A stretch of DNA of 64,000 nt from Alkalicoccus halolimnae (GCF_008014775.2 NZ_CP144914.1:3162001-3226000); one strand, 5' to 3'. Numbered from the stretch's first letter, positions 25,561-34,989 are shown. Made by a program: numbers and translations. Notes: generated by a model not told the origin, from the letters alone.

Positions 25561-26844
25561 TTAATCAAGGGCATCCAGTTCAGGCTGGAATTCCTGCGCA
25601 ATTTCTTCTGCATCGCGCTCCGGATTCTGCAGTGCTTCCTGCATAACGTCGAGCAGGATCTGGTGCACTTCCCCCTGATTAATGTGGGACGGCATAATGA
25701 TCGCTTCCGCGAAAGCTTCTTCAAAGTCCGCAGCCCAAGGTTTCGCTTCCTGGTATTCATCACTGCTCATCACTTCCTGATTCGTCGTCGGCTGGTAGCG
25801 GTTCGCTACTTCAGAAACGATTTCCGAATCACTCAGATACTTGAACACTTCCATAACTTCTTCCGGATGCTCCGTATTGGAACTTACCATCATCGGCCAG
25901 CCCCACAGTTCGTGTTCGTTTTCTCCTTCCATTCCAGGCCGTGCCGGCTGAGGTGCTGCCGTCCACTCTTCGCCATATTCCATTTCTTCCTGGATCAACG
26001 GGAAGATGTTATCACCGATCGGAGCCATCGCTGCATTGCCGCCGATGAACGCTCCGCGCATTTCACCGGATGACCAGGAAATGGCACTCGGATCAATCAG
26101 TTCCTCTGCCATAAGCGTCTGGTAAAATTCAATTAAATAGTGCCCTGCTTCGGTATCAAGCTGCGGGAGCCCGCTGTCTGAATATTCTCCGCCCATCGAT
26201 ACAAACAGCGTACTGAGCCACCATGCCGGATGCTCTCTTCCTCCGACGATCGCGTATCCGTCACGCTCGTCGTTATCGAGCGTACGCGCCGCATCGAGAA
26301 GCTGATCGTAGTTTTCCGGAATTTCCAGGTTTTCTTCTTCAAACCAGTCCTGACGATACACGTGCCAGTAAGGCCCTACATGAATGCCCATCCCATAGCT
26401 CGTATCTTCCCATCCGGCGATGTCCCACGCCTGATCGAGAATTTTATCAAATGATTCCGGATCTTCCTCCTGCCACTGGGCAATATATTCGTCCATCTCC
26501 ATTAACGTTCCCTGCGAGACCATCGTCCCGACATTGTCATGGAAAACCTGGACAATATCCGGATCATTTCCTGCCGAATGGTTTCTCATAAAGTCAGAAA
26601 CAGCCTGCTCCAGTGGAACAACGTCCGTTTCCACCCGGATATCGGGATTGTCTTCGTGAAACTGTTCAAAGTTATCTGCAGGGATAAAGTCTTCCCGTCC
26701 GAACCAGACACGGACAACGGTTTCTTCCCCGTCTTCACCGCCCCCGTTATTACCGCTCGTTTCTCCTTCTGCATTATCGTTGCCGCCGCATGCGGCCAAA
26801 GCTGCACAGCTGACTGCCAAAATTCCTGCTGACCATAATTTCAT
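25561..26844 (-). CDS. Carbohydrate-binding lipoprotein of second ABC importer
   Basis: 427 residues. Lipobox LAAC with Cys19, then a Gly/Asn/Glu linker and a type 1 solute-binding fold (RVWFGREDF, GGNAAMAPIGDN). Start after GGGGAGG. First gene of the operon after the regulator's terminator, with a cre site about 100 bases upstream. The YesM/YesN/YesL context suggests a plant-polysaccharide oligosaccharide, but no glycosidase is encoded alongside to name it. Confidence 0.92.
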   Translation of the reverse strand: MKLWSAGILAVSCAALAACGGNDNAEGETSGNNGGGEDGEETVVRVWFGREDFIPADNFEQFHEDNPDIRVETDVVPLEQAVSDFMRNHSAGNDPDIVQVFHDNVGTMVSQGTLMEMDEYIAQWQEEDPESFDKILDQAWDIAGWEDTSYGMGIHVGPYWHVYRQDWFEEENLEIPENYDQLLDAARTLDNDERDGYAIVGGREHPAWWLSTLFVSMGGEYSDSGLPQLDTEAGHYLIEFYQTLMAEELIDPSAISWSSGEMRGAFIGGNAAMAPIGDNIFPLIQEEMEYGEEWTAAPQPARPGMEGENEHELWGWPMMVSSNTEHPEEVMEVFKYLSDSEIVSEVANRYQPTTNQEVMSSDEYQEAKPWAADFEEAFAEAIIMPSHINQGEVHQILLDVMQEALQNPERDAEEIAQEFQPELDALD

Positions 26845-26946
26845 TGCTTAACCTCCCCTTATTTCTTTAGTTTGAAAGCAGCTGCTTTCCCCGTTTCTGA
26901 AGAAAGTGAACCCCCTTCAGCTGCCGTTAACAAAATAGTAGCAAAA

Positions 26947-26960
26947 TTAAAGCGCTTACA
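26947..26960. promoter_or_regulatory. CcpA cre site
   Basis: TGTAAGCGCTTTAA on the minus strand matches the cre consensus at 13 of 14 positions, about 105 bases upstream of the binding-protein start. Predicts glucose repression of the importer. Confidence 0.65.
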
Positions 26961-26987
26961 TCTCGTGTATTTGGCTTACATAAGGTG

Positions 26988-27030
26988 AAAAAAAAGGCTT
27001 TACGTGTATGTGAACACATACACGCAAGCC
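26988..27030 (-). terminator. Terminator after the YesN-like regulator
   Basis: CGTGTATGTG / CACATACACG stem, extended outward by GCTT/AAGC, four-base loop, eight T on the minus strand. It isolates the regulator from the importer operon. Confidence 0.9.
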
Positions 27031-27034
27031 GAAT

Positions 27035-28426
27035 TCACCCCGTATAAAAGTCATTTTTACTACTTTGCCGCTTGCGGAACTCACTCGGGAGTATCCCGAC
27101 GTATTTTTTAAAGTTCTTACTGAAGTATTTTTCATCTATATAGCCGCACTTTTCTGCAATACGCAGAATAGGCAGGTTCGTCAAAGCAAGCATCTCCTGC
27201 GCTTTGTTCATGCGAAGCCGCATCATATACTGATGAAAGGTAAGCTCAGTCATATCTTTCAGGCAGCGGTTAAAATAGCTTTTACTCATATTAACGTCGT
27301 TCGCCACCTGATCTGCGGTCAGTGATTCATCGTAACGAGTTTCCATCTGGTGAATCGCTTTGTACACCGAAGCAAGGACTTCCTGAGAATAATTTTTCTG
27401 CTGCTGCCGCTGCATTCGCAGCCGGTAGTCGGTAATGAACTGCAGCCACTCCTGCCAAGAGGTGACATCGTCTATGTTAGCTTCTTCCTGGGACGGTACA
27501 TGAATAAAGCGGTCCCGCAGTTCTTTTCTGACTTCCCTTGCAAGCGTAACGAGATCCTCTTTCGTGAGACGCCACCGGTAGACCGCATCAATCAGATCGT
27601 GAAAAGCCTCTTCATCAAAAATCCACGTAAGCCGGCGTACTCTTTCAAATAAGGCTGAGTAATTATCAAGAGTTGTATTCAGCTCTTCATGAATCCCGGC
27701 AAGCGGAAGAGAAACGAGTTCCCCCTTTTTTTCGTAGAAGGTAAAAACAGGGGCGTAGGAACGGAGCAGATAATAGATATCTGTCTCATCATAAGCTTCC
27801 ATCCGGTACGTATGCAGGATCCAGTAATTTTCTCCGGCATATTCCCATCCAGCAAGAACTTCTTCTTTGGAAACTCCCTTCTGAAGCGGAATCAGCAGCG
27901 TCCTTTTGTTCAGTTTCTGTGTCTTCTGAACCCCATGCAGATCCGGGATAACGCTCTCAGAAAACTGCTCTCCTTCCCCCTTATATAAAACGAGACTTTC
28001 CGCTATTTCCAACGATGGTGCTTTTTCTTCTGATGAGGTAAATTTTTTCGTCTCAATAATAGAAGCAATCCGCTGAAGTACCGGTTCAAATTTATTTTCT
28101 TCAAGTTCGACTTTCGCAATATAATCCAGGGCCCCGAGCCGGAGTGCTTCCTGAATCGCTTCGAAATCCTGATGCAGCGTAAGAACTACGACGTGCAGGT
28201 CCGGAAAGTCCTTCTTCACTTCCCGCATCAGTTCCAGTCCGGACATCACCGGCATATTTAAATCTGTAATCAGCAGATCACTTGCTGTTTCCTTAAGTAC
28301 TTCCAGCCCCTTTTTTCCATTCGACGCTTCTCCAACAATTTTCATGTTGAAATCTTCCCAAGGCATCGCTGAAATGATTCCTTTGCGCACGAGCTGATCA
28401 TCTTCCACTATGACTACCCGAAGCAT
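27035..28426 (-). CDS. YesN-like AraC-type response regulator
   Basis: 463 residues. Receiver domain 1-120 with acidic pocket (EDD, 8-10) and phosphoacceptor Asp55 (LLITDLNMP). A variable middle follows, then a C-terminal AraC double helix-turn-helix (about 360-460: ADQVANDVNMSKSYFNRCLK, IAEKCGYIDEKYFSKNFKKY). It should be phosphorylated by the YesM-like kinase at 21260-22990 and activate the importer operon. Start after GAGGGGG. Confidence 0.93.
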   Translation of the reverse strand: MLRVVIVEDDQLVRKGIISAMPWEDFNMKIVGEASNGKKGLEVLKETASDLLITDLNMPVMSGLELMREVKKDFPDLHVVVLTLHQDFEAIQEALRLGALDYIAKVELEENKFEPVLQRIASIIETKKFTSSEEKAPSLEIAESLVLYKGEGEQFSESVIPDLHGVQKTQKLNKRTLLIPLQKGVSKEEVLAGWEYAGENYWILHTYRMEAYDETDIYYLLRSYAPVFTFYEKKGELVSLPLAGIHEELNTTLDNYSALFERVRRLTWIFDEEAFHDLIDAVYRWRLTKEDLVTLAREVRKELRDRFIHVPSQEEANIDDVTSWQEWLQFITDYRLRMQRQQQKNYSQEVLASVYKAIHQMETRYDESLTADQVANDVNMSKSYFNRCLKDMTELTFHQYMMRLRMNKAQEMLALTNLPILRIAEKCGYIDEKYFSKNFKKYVGILPSEFRKRQSSKNDFYTG

Positions 28427-28739
28427 TATGAGCCCCCTCTTTCTAAATTAATCGTTATTCAGCGCAACAGCCGTGTTTCCCCGGGCTGTTCTTTCTTCCG
28501 GGAACGAAAGAAAATGAATGATTTTATTATAACACTGTATTCATTTCTGATTCATAAATTGAAGCACCCGCTGTATTGTCCCCTCCACCATCCGTATAAA
28601 TTTGAATACACGACGAAAGCTGTATTAAAAGAATTAAACAGAATTTGCGGTGGAAATAAGAAAAGTTCCTGACATCTAGACGAAATACCCCCGGCTCTTC
28701 CCGATCATCTATAGTAAAACTCTGTTAGTATAAAAGAGA
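28427..28739. other. Upstream region of the YesN-like gene
   Basis: TATAAT on the minus strand near 28520 is a possible -10, with a poor -35. Otherwise AT-rich sequence without hairpins or frames that I would call. Confidence 0.35.
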
Positions 28740-28860
28740 AAGAAAAGCCGAGCCTCAGCCCTCGTGAAAGCTTCCGTCTTCAGCGGGGATCATTCATAAT
28801 ACTCGAGAATGCCTTTTTATAACGACTTTTGAAATTGATCCATTCAATTCAATTTCATAT
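28740..28860 (+). repeat. GC-rich intergenic repeat, type R3 (partial)
   Basis: GCCGAGCCTCAGCCCTCG, GAAAGCTTCCGTCTTCAGCG, GGGATCATTC, then the R3 tail CGACTTTTGAAATTGATCC. The 5' blocks are missing. Confidence 0.55.
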
Positions 28861-28914
28861 ATGCTTTTAGCAGGCTAATATAAACAGAATAATTATATTC
28901 TAACGTTTGTATTT

Positions 28915-29105
28915 AAAGTTGACCGAAGCGAAAGACGACGACTCCCGGAGGAGGCAGCGCCGTCTGAAGATCCACTTTTGCGAAAGGGCTACTCGCAAAA
29001 GTCAGCTGAAGACAAGCCCTCGGGAAAGCGTCCGTCTGCAGCGGAGAGCCTGTACATTGTTCGTTTTTTACGGATTGCCTTCTATAATGAAGCTGATTCA
29101 CTCAT
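28915..29105 (+). repeat. GC-rich intergenic repeat, type R3 (long copy)
   Basis: GACGACTCCCGGAGGAGGCA, GCGCCGTCTGAAGATCCACT, a short GCGAAAGG/GCAAAAGTC pair, AGCTGAAGACAAGCCCTCGG, GAAAGCGTCCGTCTGCAGCG, TGTACATTGTTCG, TTCTATAATGAAGCTGATTC. It ends about 48 bases before the VOC protein start, on the same strand. Confidence 0.72.
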
Positions 29106-29152
29106 ATAAATTTCCATTAATTTGAAAAATAATTAAAAAAGGAGAGGGAACG

Positions 29153-29923
29153 ATGACGAATCAAAAATCGGAATTCCAGCTTGACCACACGGTTCACTAT
29201 GTAAACGATCTGGAAGAAGCGAAAGCAGCTTTTCAGAAGCACGGCGTAAACGTTTTTCACGGAGGATCACACAAACTGTGGGGGACGCATAACGCGCTGG
29301 CCTATTTCGAACTGACTTACCTCGAATTTATCAGCGTGGAAAATTGGGAGACCGCCAAAAACCCGCCGGAGCCGAACCTGATTGCCCAGAGCGCACTCAC
29401 CTATCTCCCGGAACAAGAAGCGCTCAGCCGTATAGCTGTAAGGACGGATGACCTTGATGCTGTCTCGGATTCCCTTAAGGGGAGCGGCCTTGACGTTTCT
29501 CCGATCAAACAGGGAAAACGAACGGACAGCGAAGGAAGACTGATCGAATGGCGGATGCTGACAATAGACGGAGACTATAACGGGCTGCTCTATCCTTTTT
29601 TCATCGAATGGAAAGAAGCCGATCCTGAGCGCCTTAAAACCCTCCAGCAGAAAGGACTGACGACACATCCTGCCGGAGATATCTCTCTTGAAAAAGCCGT
29701 AATGGAAACGGCCGATCCCGAAGCTGCCGTCAGGAACTGGCACGAGCTTTTCGGATTCGAAACCATTTCCCCGGTGGAAATACAGCTTGGCGGAAAAATC
29801 CTTCACTTTAAAAAAGGCACAGCCGGGCGACTGACAGAACTGCATTTCCAAACAAACAATTCTGCCCTTGCAGGAACTGTTGTTACCCTTGGCAGCGGAC
29901 GCTACGTTTTCGCCCATTCATAA
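29153..29923 (+). CDS. VOC/glyoxalase-like domain protein
   Basis: 256 residues with two VOC-like half domains (FQLDHTVHYVNDLEEAKAAF; ADPEAAVRNWHELFGFE). The first half resembles the Glyoxalase_3-like family (GGSHKLWGTHNALAYFELTYLEFISVE). VOC proteins bind a metal and act on many small substrates, so no reaction can be assigned. Ribosome site GGAGAGGG. Single-gene transcript ending at the shared terminator. Confidence 0.85.
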   Translation: MTNQKSEFQLDHTVHYVNDLEEAKAAFQKHGVNVFHGGSHKLWGTHNALAYFELTYLEFISVENWETAKNPPEPNLIAQSALTYLPEQEALSRIAVRTDDLDAVSDSLKGSGLDVSPIKQGKRTDSEGRLIEWRMLTIDGDYNGLLYPFFIEWKEADPERLKTLQQKGLTTHPAGDISLEKAVMETADPEAAVRNWHELFGFETISPVEIQLGGKILHFKKGTAGRLTELHFQTNNSALAGTVVTLGSGRYVFAHS

Positions 29924-30002
29924 AAGGATTTTTTGTCCAGCACCATTTTGTGGACCCGCAGATCCAATCTCTAATAGCAAAGCTTGCCCTTCACTCTGCC
30001 AA

Positions 30003-30041
30003 AAAAATCTCCGCCCCATTATTAATGCGGCGGAGATTTTT
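30003..30041. terminator. Bidirectional terminator
   Basis: 12-bp perfect stem AAAATCTCCGCC / GGCGGAGATTTT between convergent genes, T-rich on both strands. Confidence 0.9.
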
Positions 30042-30046
30042 ACAGG

Positions 30047-30646
30047 TCACGAAGGAAGAATCCACTCCCTCGTGTTCCAGAGTTCACTTACGAGCGCTTC
30101 CGATTCGCCCGTATTGGCATTAATATAATAGGTTTTAACAGAGCCGTCAAAGCGGACTTTGACTTTCCAGAGCGGCAGATAAACGAGCTCGATCTTTTCC
30201 AGTTCATGTTTTGGTTTTTTCAGTATATAGCTTCGATTAATCTGCTTCTGCTGAATATCCGGCACATATTTGTCTACAGCTTCCTGTCTGGAAATTGCCG
30301 GTTTCCGAAGCTGCGCCGATTCAGCGTCCGTCCCCTTCATTTCCGGAACTTTGGAAAACAAACCGCGGTATCCGGAAACGCTGTCGATAAAAAGCATATT
30401 CGGCATCACTTTAGAAGGAAATGGTCTGCGCTCGGCTATAACCAGGGTTTTCACTATCCACATCGGATGAAAAATAAATTCTGCCTCAATCATCTGCTTT
30501 TTTATAGAAGCAGCGTTTACCTCCCGCCTCCATTTATCCGTCATTTTCAGGCTTTTATAAATACAGGAAGCCAGTTCTTCTTCCCGAATAAGCTCACCGC
30601 TTCCTAACATCTGTACTTTTTCAAGCACATCCTCACCTGCTTCCAT
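30047..30646 (-). CDS. Protein of unknown function
   Basis: 199 residues from ATG 30646, seven bases after GGGGAG (the frame extends upstream to 30736 without a ribosome site). No signal peptide or membrane helix. Two similar hydrophobic strand patterns, FIFHPMWIVKTLV and LVYLPLWKVKVRF, each preceded by a basic/acidic helix, suggest an internal duplication. The C-terminal KTYYINANTGES is reminiscent of PepSY-like strands but is not a confident match. Confidence 0.7.
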   Translation of the reverse strand: MEAGEDVLEKVQMLGSGELIREEELASCIYKSLKMTDKWRREVNAASIKKQMIEAEFIFHPMWIVKTLVIAERRPFPSKVMPNMLFIDSVSGYRGLFSKVPEMKGTDAESAQLRKPAISRQEAVDKYVPDIQQKQINRSYILKKPKHELEKIELVYLPLWKVKVRFDGSVKTYYINANTGESEALVSELWNTREWILPS

Positions 30647-30934
30647 CAATTCACTCCCCTTTCGTCGACACTGCTGAAAAGATATACAGGATAGGTCTCC
30701 CAGCTGCTCAAATTCAATATATATGTTGAACTTCATAATTCGTTTCCGCTTCTGTAACCAGCCGCTTTTCTCTTCTTCCGGCAGGAACGGTCTGCCGTTA
30801 GAAATGGGAGCCCCTCCTTCTTTCGATGAAGAAGGCGGGTTTCAAGGTCATACATGCTATCTATATAGATATTAAGTACAATTTATATAGTTGAATCCGC
30901 TTCATCAGATACTCTTTACGTTCACTTCAAACTT

Positions 30935-31008
30935 CGCCAATAACAGCTGAAGACGAGTCCCGCGGAAAGCTTTAGCCTGGAAGCAAACGAAAGAAGCGGC
31001 TGTTTACG
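30935..31008 (+). repeat. R3-like module, partial
   Basis: AACAGCTGAAGACGAGTCCC and GCGGAAAGCTTTAGCCTGGA are recognisable R3 blocks. It abuts the full R1 element that follows. Confidence 0.55.
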
Positions 31009-31317
31009 GAGACACTTATGCAGGATGGCGGCACCATAAGGCATGAAAATGGCCTTCTATTAGGAATGGAATGCCCCCCTCTATAAAGGTCGAATAAAGG
31101 ATAGGCAGAAGGGGGTTTCTTTATTAGAAGGCCGATCCTGCTCCGTATTTTTACTGGGCGCTGGAGTGGACATGGGGCGAATAAGGACGAGCCGAAGATC
31201 CATTCCGCCCGACCAAAGGGAGGACGGAATTAGCTGAGGCCGGCCCGCCCGGAAAGCGTCCCCATAGAAACGAAAGCGCACGTTCACCGATTTTCTTCTT
31301 TATTTTCAAGGTAGCCT
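31009..31317 (+). repeat. Full-length R1 intergenic element
   Basis: 5' part: GGAGACACTTATGCAGG, GCATGAAAATGGCC, AGGAATGGAATG, CTCTATAAAGG. 3' part: GGAGTGGACATGGGGCGAAT, GGACGAGCCGAAGATCCATT, GACCAAAGGGAGGACGGAAT, TAGCTGAGGCCGGCCCGCCC, GGAAAGCGTCCCCATAG, AACGAAAGCGCACG, TTTATTTTCAAGGTAGCC. It ends about 45 bases from the symporter stop and is antisense to that gene. Its last bases AAGGTAG can pair with CTACCTT at 31336-31342. Confidence 0.8.
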
Positions 31318-31361
31318 TTGTTAAAAAAGAAAGACTACCTTTTCAACGGCCTCCCTTTCGT

Positions 31362-32792
31362 TTAGGAGTACCCGTGGTAGCGGTCCACTTCAGCCTGCAT
31401 CTCCTTAGAAGGTGCTTTCGTCAGAAGACTGACTACCACAACAAGAATCGCAGACACCGGCAGGGCAACTATCGGTTCAGCTACGAGAGCAAAAGGCAGG
31501 GCAATCATAATCAGAAAAGCGATGCCTCCCCCAATCATCCCAGCCAGAGCGCCTGCAAGGTTTGCTCTCTTCCACCAGATCCCCAGTACAAGCGGGAAAC
31601 CGAAAATAGACACAAGCGCTCCGCCGACCCATCCGACCATAACTGCAATCAGCTGCGGAGGATCGATGGCAAAAAAGATCCCTACAAAGCTCGCCAGCAT
31701 CATAACGGCAAATCCAAGCCTCGTCACAGTTTTTTCGGAAGCATTTTTATTAATATATCCTTTGTAAATGTCGTGCGCGACCCCGGCCGAAACTGCGAGC
31801 AGCATCGCATCGGCAGAAGACATGATCGCTGCAAGCAGCCCTGCAAGAAGAACGCCTGCAAGCAGTGCCGGCAGATAATTTTCTATGACGGAAATAAAAA
31901 TCATATCCTGATTCTCGAGCGAGTCAACGATTCCCAGACTTGCGCCTGCAGAAGCAATGAAAAAACCGAACACAAAAACAGATAAATATAGAAAACACGC
32001 GCCGAGCGCCGATCGTCTCGCCGTCTTTGCATCCCGGGAAGCGAAATTACGCATAACCGCCGACGGAGAAACGACACCAAACCAGAGGAAGGCCAGAAAC
32101 AGACCGAAGTACGACATCCACGGCTGGGTAATCGATCCGAAATCCGGGTCCGCTGCGAGCGCATCCTGAATCAAGTTGGCAACGCCCTGGTGTTCGAAGA
32201 AAATGACAACAGCCAGTACGAAAAGTCCGACAACCATGATCGCTCCCTGGATAAGGTCTGTGTATGTAATCGCCCACATACCGCCAAGTGCGGCGTAGAG
32301 TGTGAAGCCCACACCAAGGAGAATCACAGCAATTTCATAATCGATGCCTAATACATACGATCCTATAAGCCCGGAAGCCGTCAGCTGCGGCACCATATAA
32401 AACGTCATCGTGACAACAACAACCCCGGCCGCTACGAGCTGGGCCGGTTTTCCGAAACGAAATTTGAAAAACTCAGGAACCGTCCTTACCCCGGAGCGGC
32501 GGATCTGGGCGGAAATTAAGAATAATGCAAAAGAAGGAATAGCTACAGCACCAAATCCGTAGGCAAACAAGAAAGGAACGCCGAGCGCCACACCGGATCC
32601 GACAGCACCCATCAGGGAACTGGAACTGGCTACGGCAGCAAAAAGAGCAAAAGAACCTACGAAACTGTTAATGTTTCTTCCCGCAGTCCAATAATCGTCC
32701 TCCGAAGAATGCGCCCGTTTCGCAAAAAAGATACCTATGACTGTCATTAGGACAAGATACAACGCGAGAATAACTGCTTCCATTATCAGCAT
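31362..32792 (-). CDS. Sodium:solute symporter (SSS family)
   Basis: 476 residues, about 13 predicted helices, typical SSS start (DYWTAGRNINSFVGSFALFAA begins near residue 32) and the central motif GVVSPSAVMRNFASRD. Sodium-driven uptake of an organic solute. It follows a small membrane subunit by two bases and sits in an operon with an ornithine-cyclodeaminase-family enzyme, so an amino acid or derivative is the likely substrate (inferred). Sodium coupling suits a saline or alkaline habitat. Confidence 0.9.
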   Translation of the reverse strand: MLIMEAVILALYLVLMTVIGIFFAKRAHSSEDDYWTAGRNINSFVGSFALFAAVASSSSLMGAVGSGVALGVPFLFAYGFGAVAIPSFALFLISAQIRRSGVRTVPEFFKFRFGKPAQLVAAGVVVVTMTFYMVPQLTASGLIGSYVLGIDYEIAVILLGVGFTLYAALGGMWAITYTDLIQGAIMVVGLFVLAVVIFFEHQGVANLIQDALAADPDFGSITQPWMSYFGLFLAFLWFGVVSPSAVMRNFASRDAKTARRSALGACFLYLSVFVFGFFIASAGASLGIVDSLENQDMIFISVIENYLPALLAGVLLAGLLAAIMSSADAMLLAVSAGVAHDIYKGYINKNASEKTVTRLGFAVMMLASFVGIFFAIDPPQLIAVMVGWVGGALVSIFGFPLVLGIWWKRANLAGALAGMIGGGIAFLIMIALPFALVAEPIVALPVSAILVVVVSLLTKAPSKEMQAEVDRYHGYS

Positions 32793-32794
32793 AA

Positions 32795-33025
32795 TTAAAC
32801 TCCTTTACCATTGTCTTTTTCGATCTTTTCGACCCACACCACGTGAATTATTGTCAGCAGCAGCCAGATGAAAAAGCAGAAAAACATCAGCCAGGCCACA
32901 AGAGAAATCCCCATCATATACGTATCAGCCGGCCACCAGATCCACACAATCGCGGAAATAAAAACTAAAATACCTGTCATGATAATTCCGGGATCTTTCC
33001 ATTTCGATTTGGTAATCTCCTTCAA
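32795..33025 (-). CDS. Small membrane subunit of the symporter (DUF3311/YhdT-like)
   Basis: 76 residues, two hydrophobic helices (about 14-30 and 36-62) with a charged C-terminal tail. Start TTG, eight bases after GGGAGG. Small proteins of this kind are commonly encoded immediately before SSS symporters and are thought to be accessory subunits. Assignment rests mainly on position and topology. Confidence 0.75.
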   Translation of the reverse strand: MKEITKSKWKDPGIIMTGILVFISAIVWIWWPADTYMMGISLVAWLMFFCFFIWLLLTIIHVVWVEKIEKDNGKGV

Positions 33026-33045
33026 TTCGTCCGCCTCCCTGCGCT

Positions 33046-33981
33046 TTAAGTTTTGTTTTCATAAAGTGCCTTGACTGTGACAAGGTCAAATATGGCGTCC
33101 CCCACTGATTTAAATACGATAAGTTTATTTTCGGGATGTTCAGGAAAATACGCTTTGGAAATCAGTTCTTTCAGCGTATAGGATGAGCTCTTTTCTCTGC
33201 CGAGTTCCTGCGCTTTCAGCATGTCCCCCGACTCCCGGAAAGCGCCTTCTGCGTCCACATGAATTTCGTCGGCGTTCTGGAGAATACTGTCCGGAATCTC
33301 CTGCATATCCGGACGAAAAGAACCAACGCCGACGATTAACTTCCCTTTCCAGAGGTCTTTGTTCCATTCCGGCAGAACAGGTGTTTTTGACGTCGTTGCG
33401 GTCACGATAATATCGGACTGCTGCACAAGTTTTTCTAAATCCACTGCTTCAATATGTAAATGAGGATACTCAGCTTCCGCTTTTTGAATAAAGTCTTCCG
33501 CCTTTGATTTCGTCCGGTTAAATACAAATACTTTCTCAATATTTCTGACAGCCAAAGCCGACTGCAGGTGGCTCCAGCCCTGGGTGCCGGTTCCGACGAT
33601 GCCTAAATGAACCGCTTCTTTCCCCGCTAAATATTTCATTCCGAGTCCGCCCAGTGCTCCTGTTCGCATGCTCGTTATCGGCATGGCGTCACATAAAAGC
33701 AGCGGCTCCATCGTACTCCTGTCGTACAGAGCCATAATGCCGTGGATCGTCGGCTTATTGAGCCTGGAGTTACCCGGTGCCACTCCGACGAGTTTCGTAG
33801 CATAGTAATTTTTATAATAGGACGGCATTAATAAATTGGTATTATCACCGTCTTCCACGTGCATGCGGGCAGGTGAACGAATATTCCCTTCTTCGTTGTC
33901 CAGGTAAAATTCCTCGATGGATTGAATCGTTTTCTCCATCGTCAAATGTTCCCTTACAGTTTTTTCCGAAAGAAAATCCAA
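33046..33981 (-). CDS. Ornithine cyclodeaminase/mu-crystallin family dehydrogenase
   Basis: 311 residues; start TTG eight bases after AGGAGG. Rossmann motif GIVGTGTQG near residue 127; family motifs MPITSMRTGA and VGVGSFRPDMQEIP. Members include ornithine cyclodeaminase, alanine dehydrogenase and ketimine reductases, all NAD(P)-linked and acting on amino acids or imino acids. First gene of the operon with the SSS symporter. The substrate is unknown. Confidence 0.88.
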   Translation of the reverse strand: MDFLSEKTVREHLTMEKTIQSIEEFYLDNEEGNIRSPARMHVEDGDNTNLLMPSYYKNYYATKLVGVAPGNSRLNKPTIHGIMALYDRSTMEPLLLCDAMPITSMRTGALGGLGMKYLAGKEAVHLGIVGTGTQGWSHLQSALAVRNIEKVFVFNRTKSKAEDFIQKAEAEYPHLHIEAVDLEKLVQQSDIIVTATTSKTPVLPEWNKDLWKGKLIVGVGSFRPDMQEIPDSILQNADEIHVDAEGAFRESGDMLKAQELGREKSSSYTLKELISKAYFPEHPENKLIVFKSVGDAIFDLVTVKALYENKT

Positions 33982-34363
33982 AAAAAGTCCTCCTTTAAGT
34001 ACTATATTTAAAGATAACTATTACACAATTATTTCACAATTTCAAATTGAAAATTAATTTTACGGGGAGAGGAATGCACTTCGTCAAAACCACTGAAAAC
34101 TGTATATCAGGGGGAGAATAAAAGCTGTTTAATGTCTTTTCACAAAAACCTTAATAAAGAACAACACAGGCGATGTTTACGGATAAACTTTTCATTACAA
34201 CAAGGCTGAGGTTTTTAAATTGAATCGGTTCTACTATGACCTTATGAAAGTGAAAAAACTGCTTTTACACATAAAAACAGCTGTAAATAAGCCTTTTACA
34301 ACCTTCTTTTGTTTTCATTAATAGTCATGATTATTTTCTTTTTTATGGATTTAATTTAATCTA
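33982..34363. other. AT-rich divergent intergenic region
   Basis: No gene. Near 34035-34060 the minus strand has TTGAAATTGTGAAATAATTG followed by TGTAATAG: two tandem ATTGTG-type units, possibly a regulator site, and a plausible but weak promoter for the amino-acid operon. Nothing else stands out. Confidence 0.35.
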
Positions 34364-34391
34364 TTGACATATTTTAAAAAAGGTATATAAT
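34364..34391 (+). promoter_or_regulatory. SigA promoter of the Hsp20 gene
   Basis: TTGACA at 34364-34369, 16-base spacer, TATAAT at 34386-34391. No CIRCE or CtsR operator is visible next to it. Confidence 0.85.
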
Positions 34392-34430
34392 GCGTTATAT
34401 AGAACGAATTCAAGAAATGAGGAGTGACAA

Positions 34431-34865
34431 ATGAAAATGCGCCTGCCAAGAAAACGTGATTCCTTCTTTCCAAGTCTATTTGACCGGGGACTGGAAGCGG
34501 ACTACGTGGATCGTTTTTTCGGGGAAATCTATTTTCCACAGGTCGATGTAAAAGAAAAAGAAAATCACTATGTCCTTGATGTGGATCTGCCCGGTTATAC
34601 GAAAGAAGACGTCACCGTGGAATACGCCGATGGATATTTGGAAATAAGAGGAGAACGGGAAAAAAGCTCCCATATCGAAGAGGGCGACGGCCGCTTTATC
34701 CGTAAAGAGCGTTCCTACGGGTCGTTCCGCCGGCATTTTTTCATAGGAGAAATTGACAAAAACGAGATTTCAGGCTCTTTTAACAATGGAGTCTTAACCC
34801 TACAAGTGCCTAAGTCGAAAGAAGACGAGAAAAAAGAAAACGGGCACAGGATTAATATTGAATAA
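34431..34865 (+). CDS. Hsp20-family small heat shock protein
   Basis: 144 residues. Alpha-crystallin domain about 40-135 (PQVDVKEKENHYVLDVDLPG, then YLEIRGERE) and the closing FNNGVLTLQVPKS strand. The N-terminal arm is short and acidic-aromatic. ATP-independent holdase for unfolded proteins. Start after GAGGAG; own promoter and terminator. Confidence 0.93.
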   Translation: MKMRLPRKRDSFFPSLFDRGLEADYVDRFFGEIYFPQVDVKEKENHYVLDVDLPGYTKEDVTVEYADGYLEIRGEREKSSHIEEGDGRFIRKERSYGSFRRHFFIGEIDKNEISGSFNNGVLTLQVPKSKEDEKKENGHRINIE

Positions 34866-34875
34866 CCCCTTATTT

Positions 34876-34907
34876 ACCACACCGCGTCCCCGGTGTGGAT
34901 TTTTTTG
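34876..34907 (+). terminator. Terminator after hsp20
   Basis: CCACACCG / CGGTGTGG stem, six-base loop, seven T. Confidence 0.9.
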
Positions 34908-34989
34908 TGCTCCAATCGTTTGAAAAGCATGTTACTTCCCTTTATATTATAGTGGCAGGAGAGTTTCACTAAAAAGGGGCGTATCTGTT

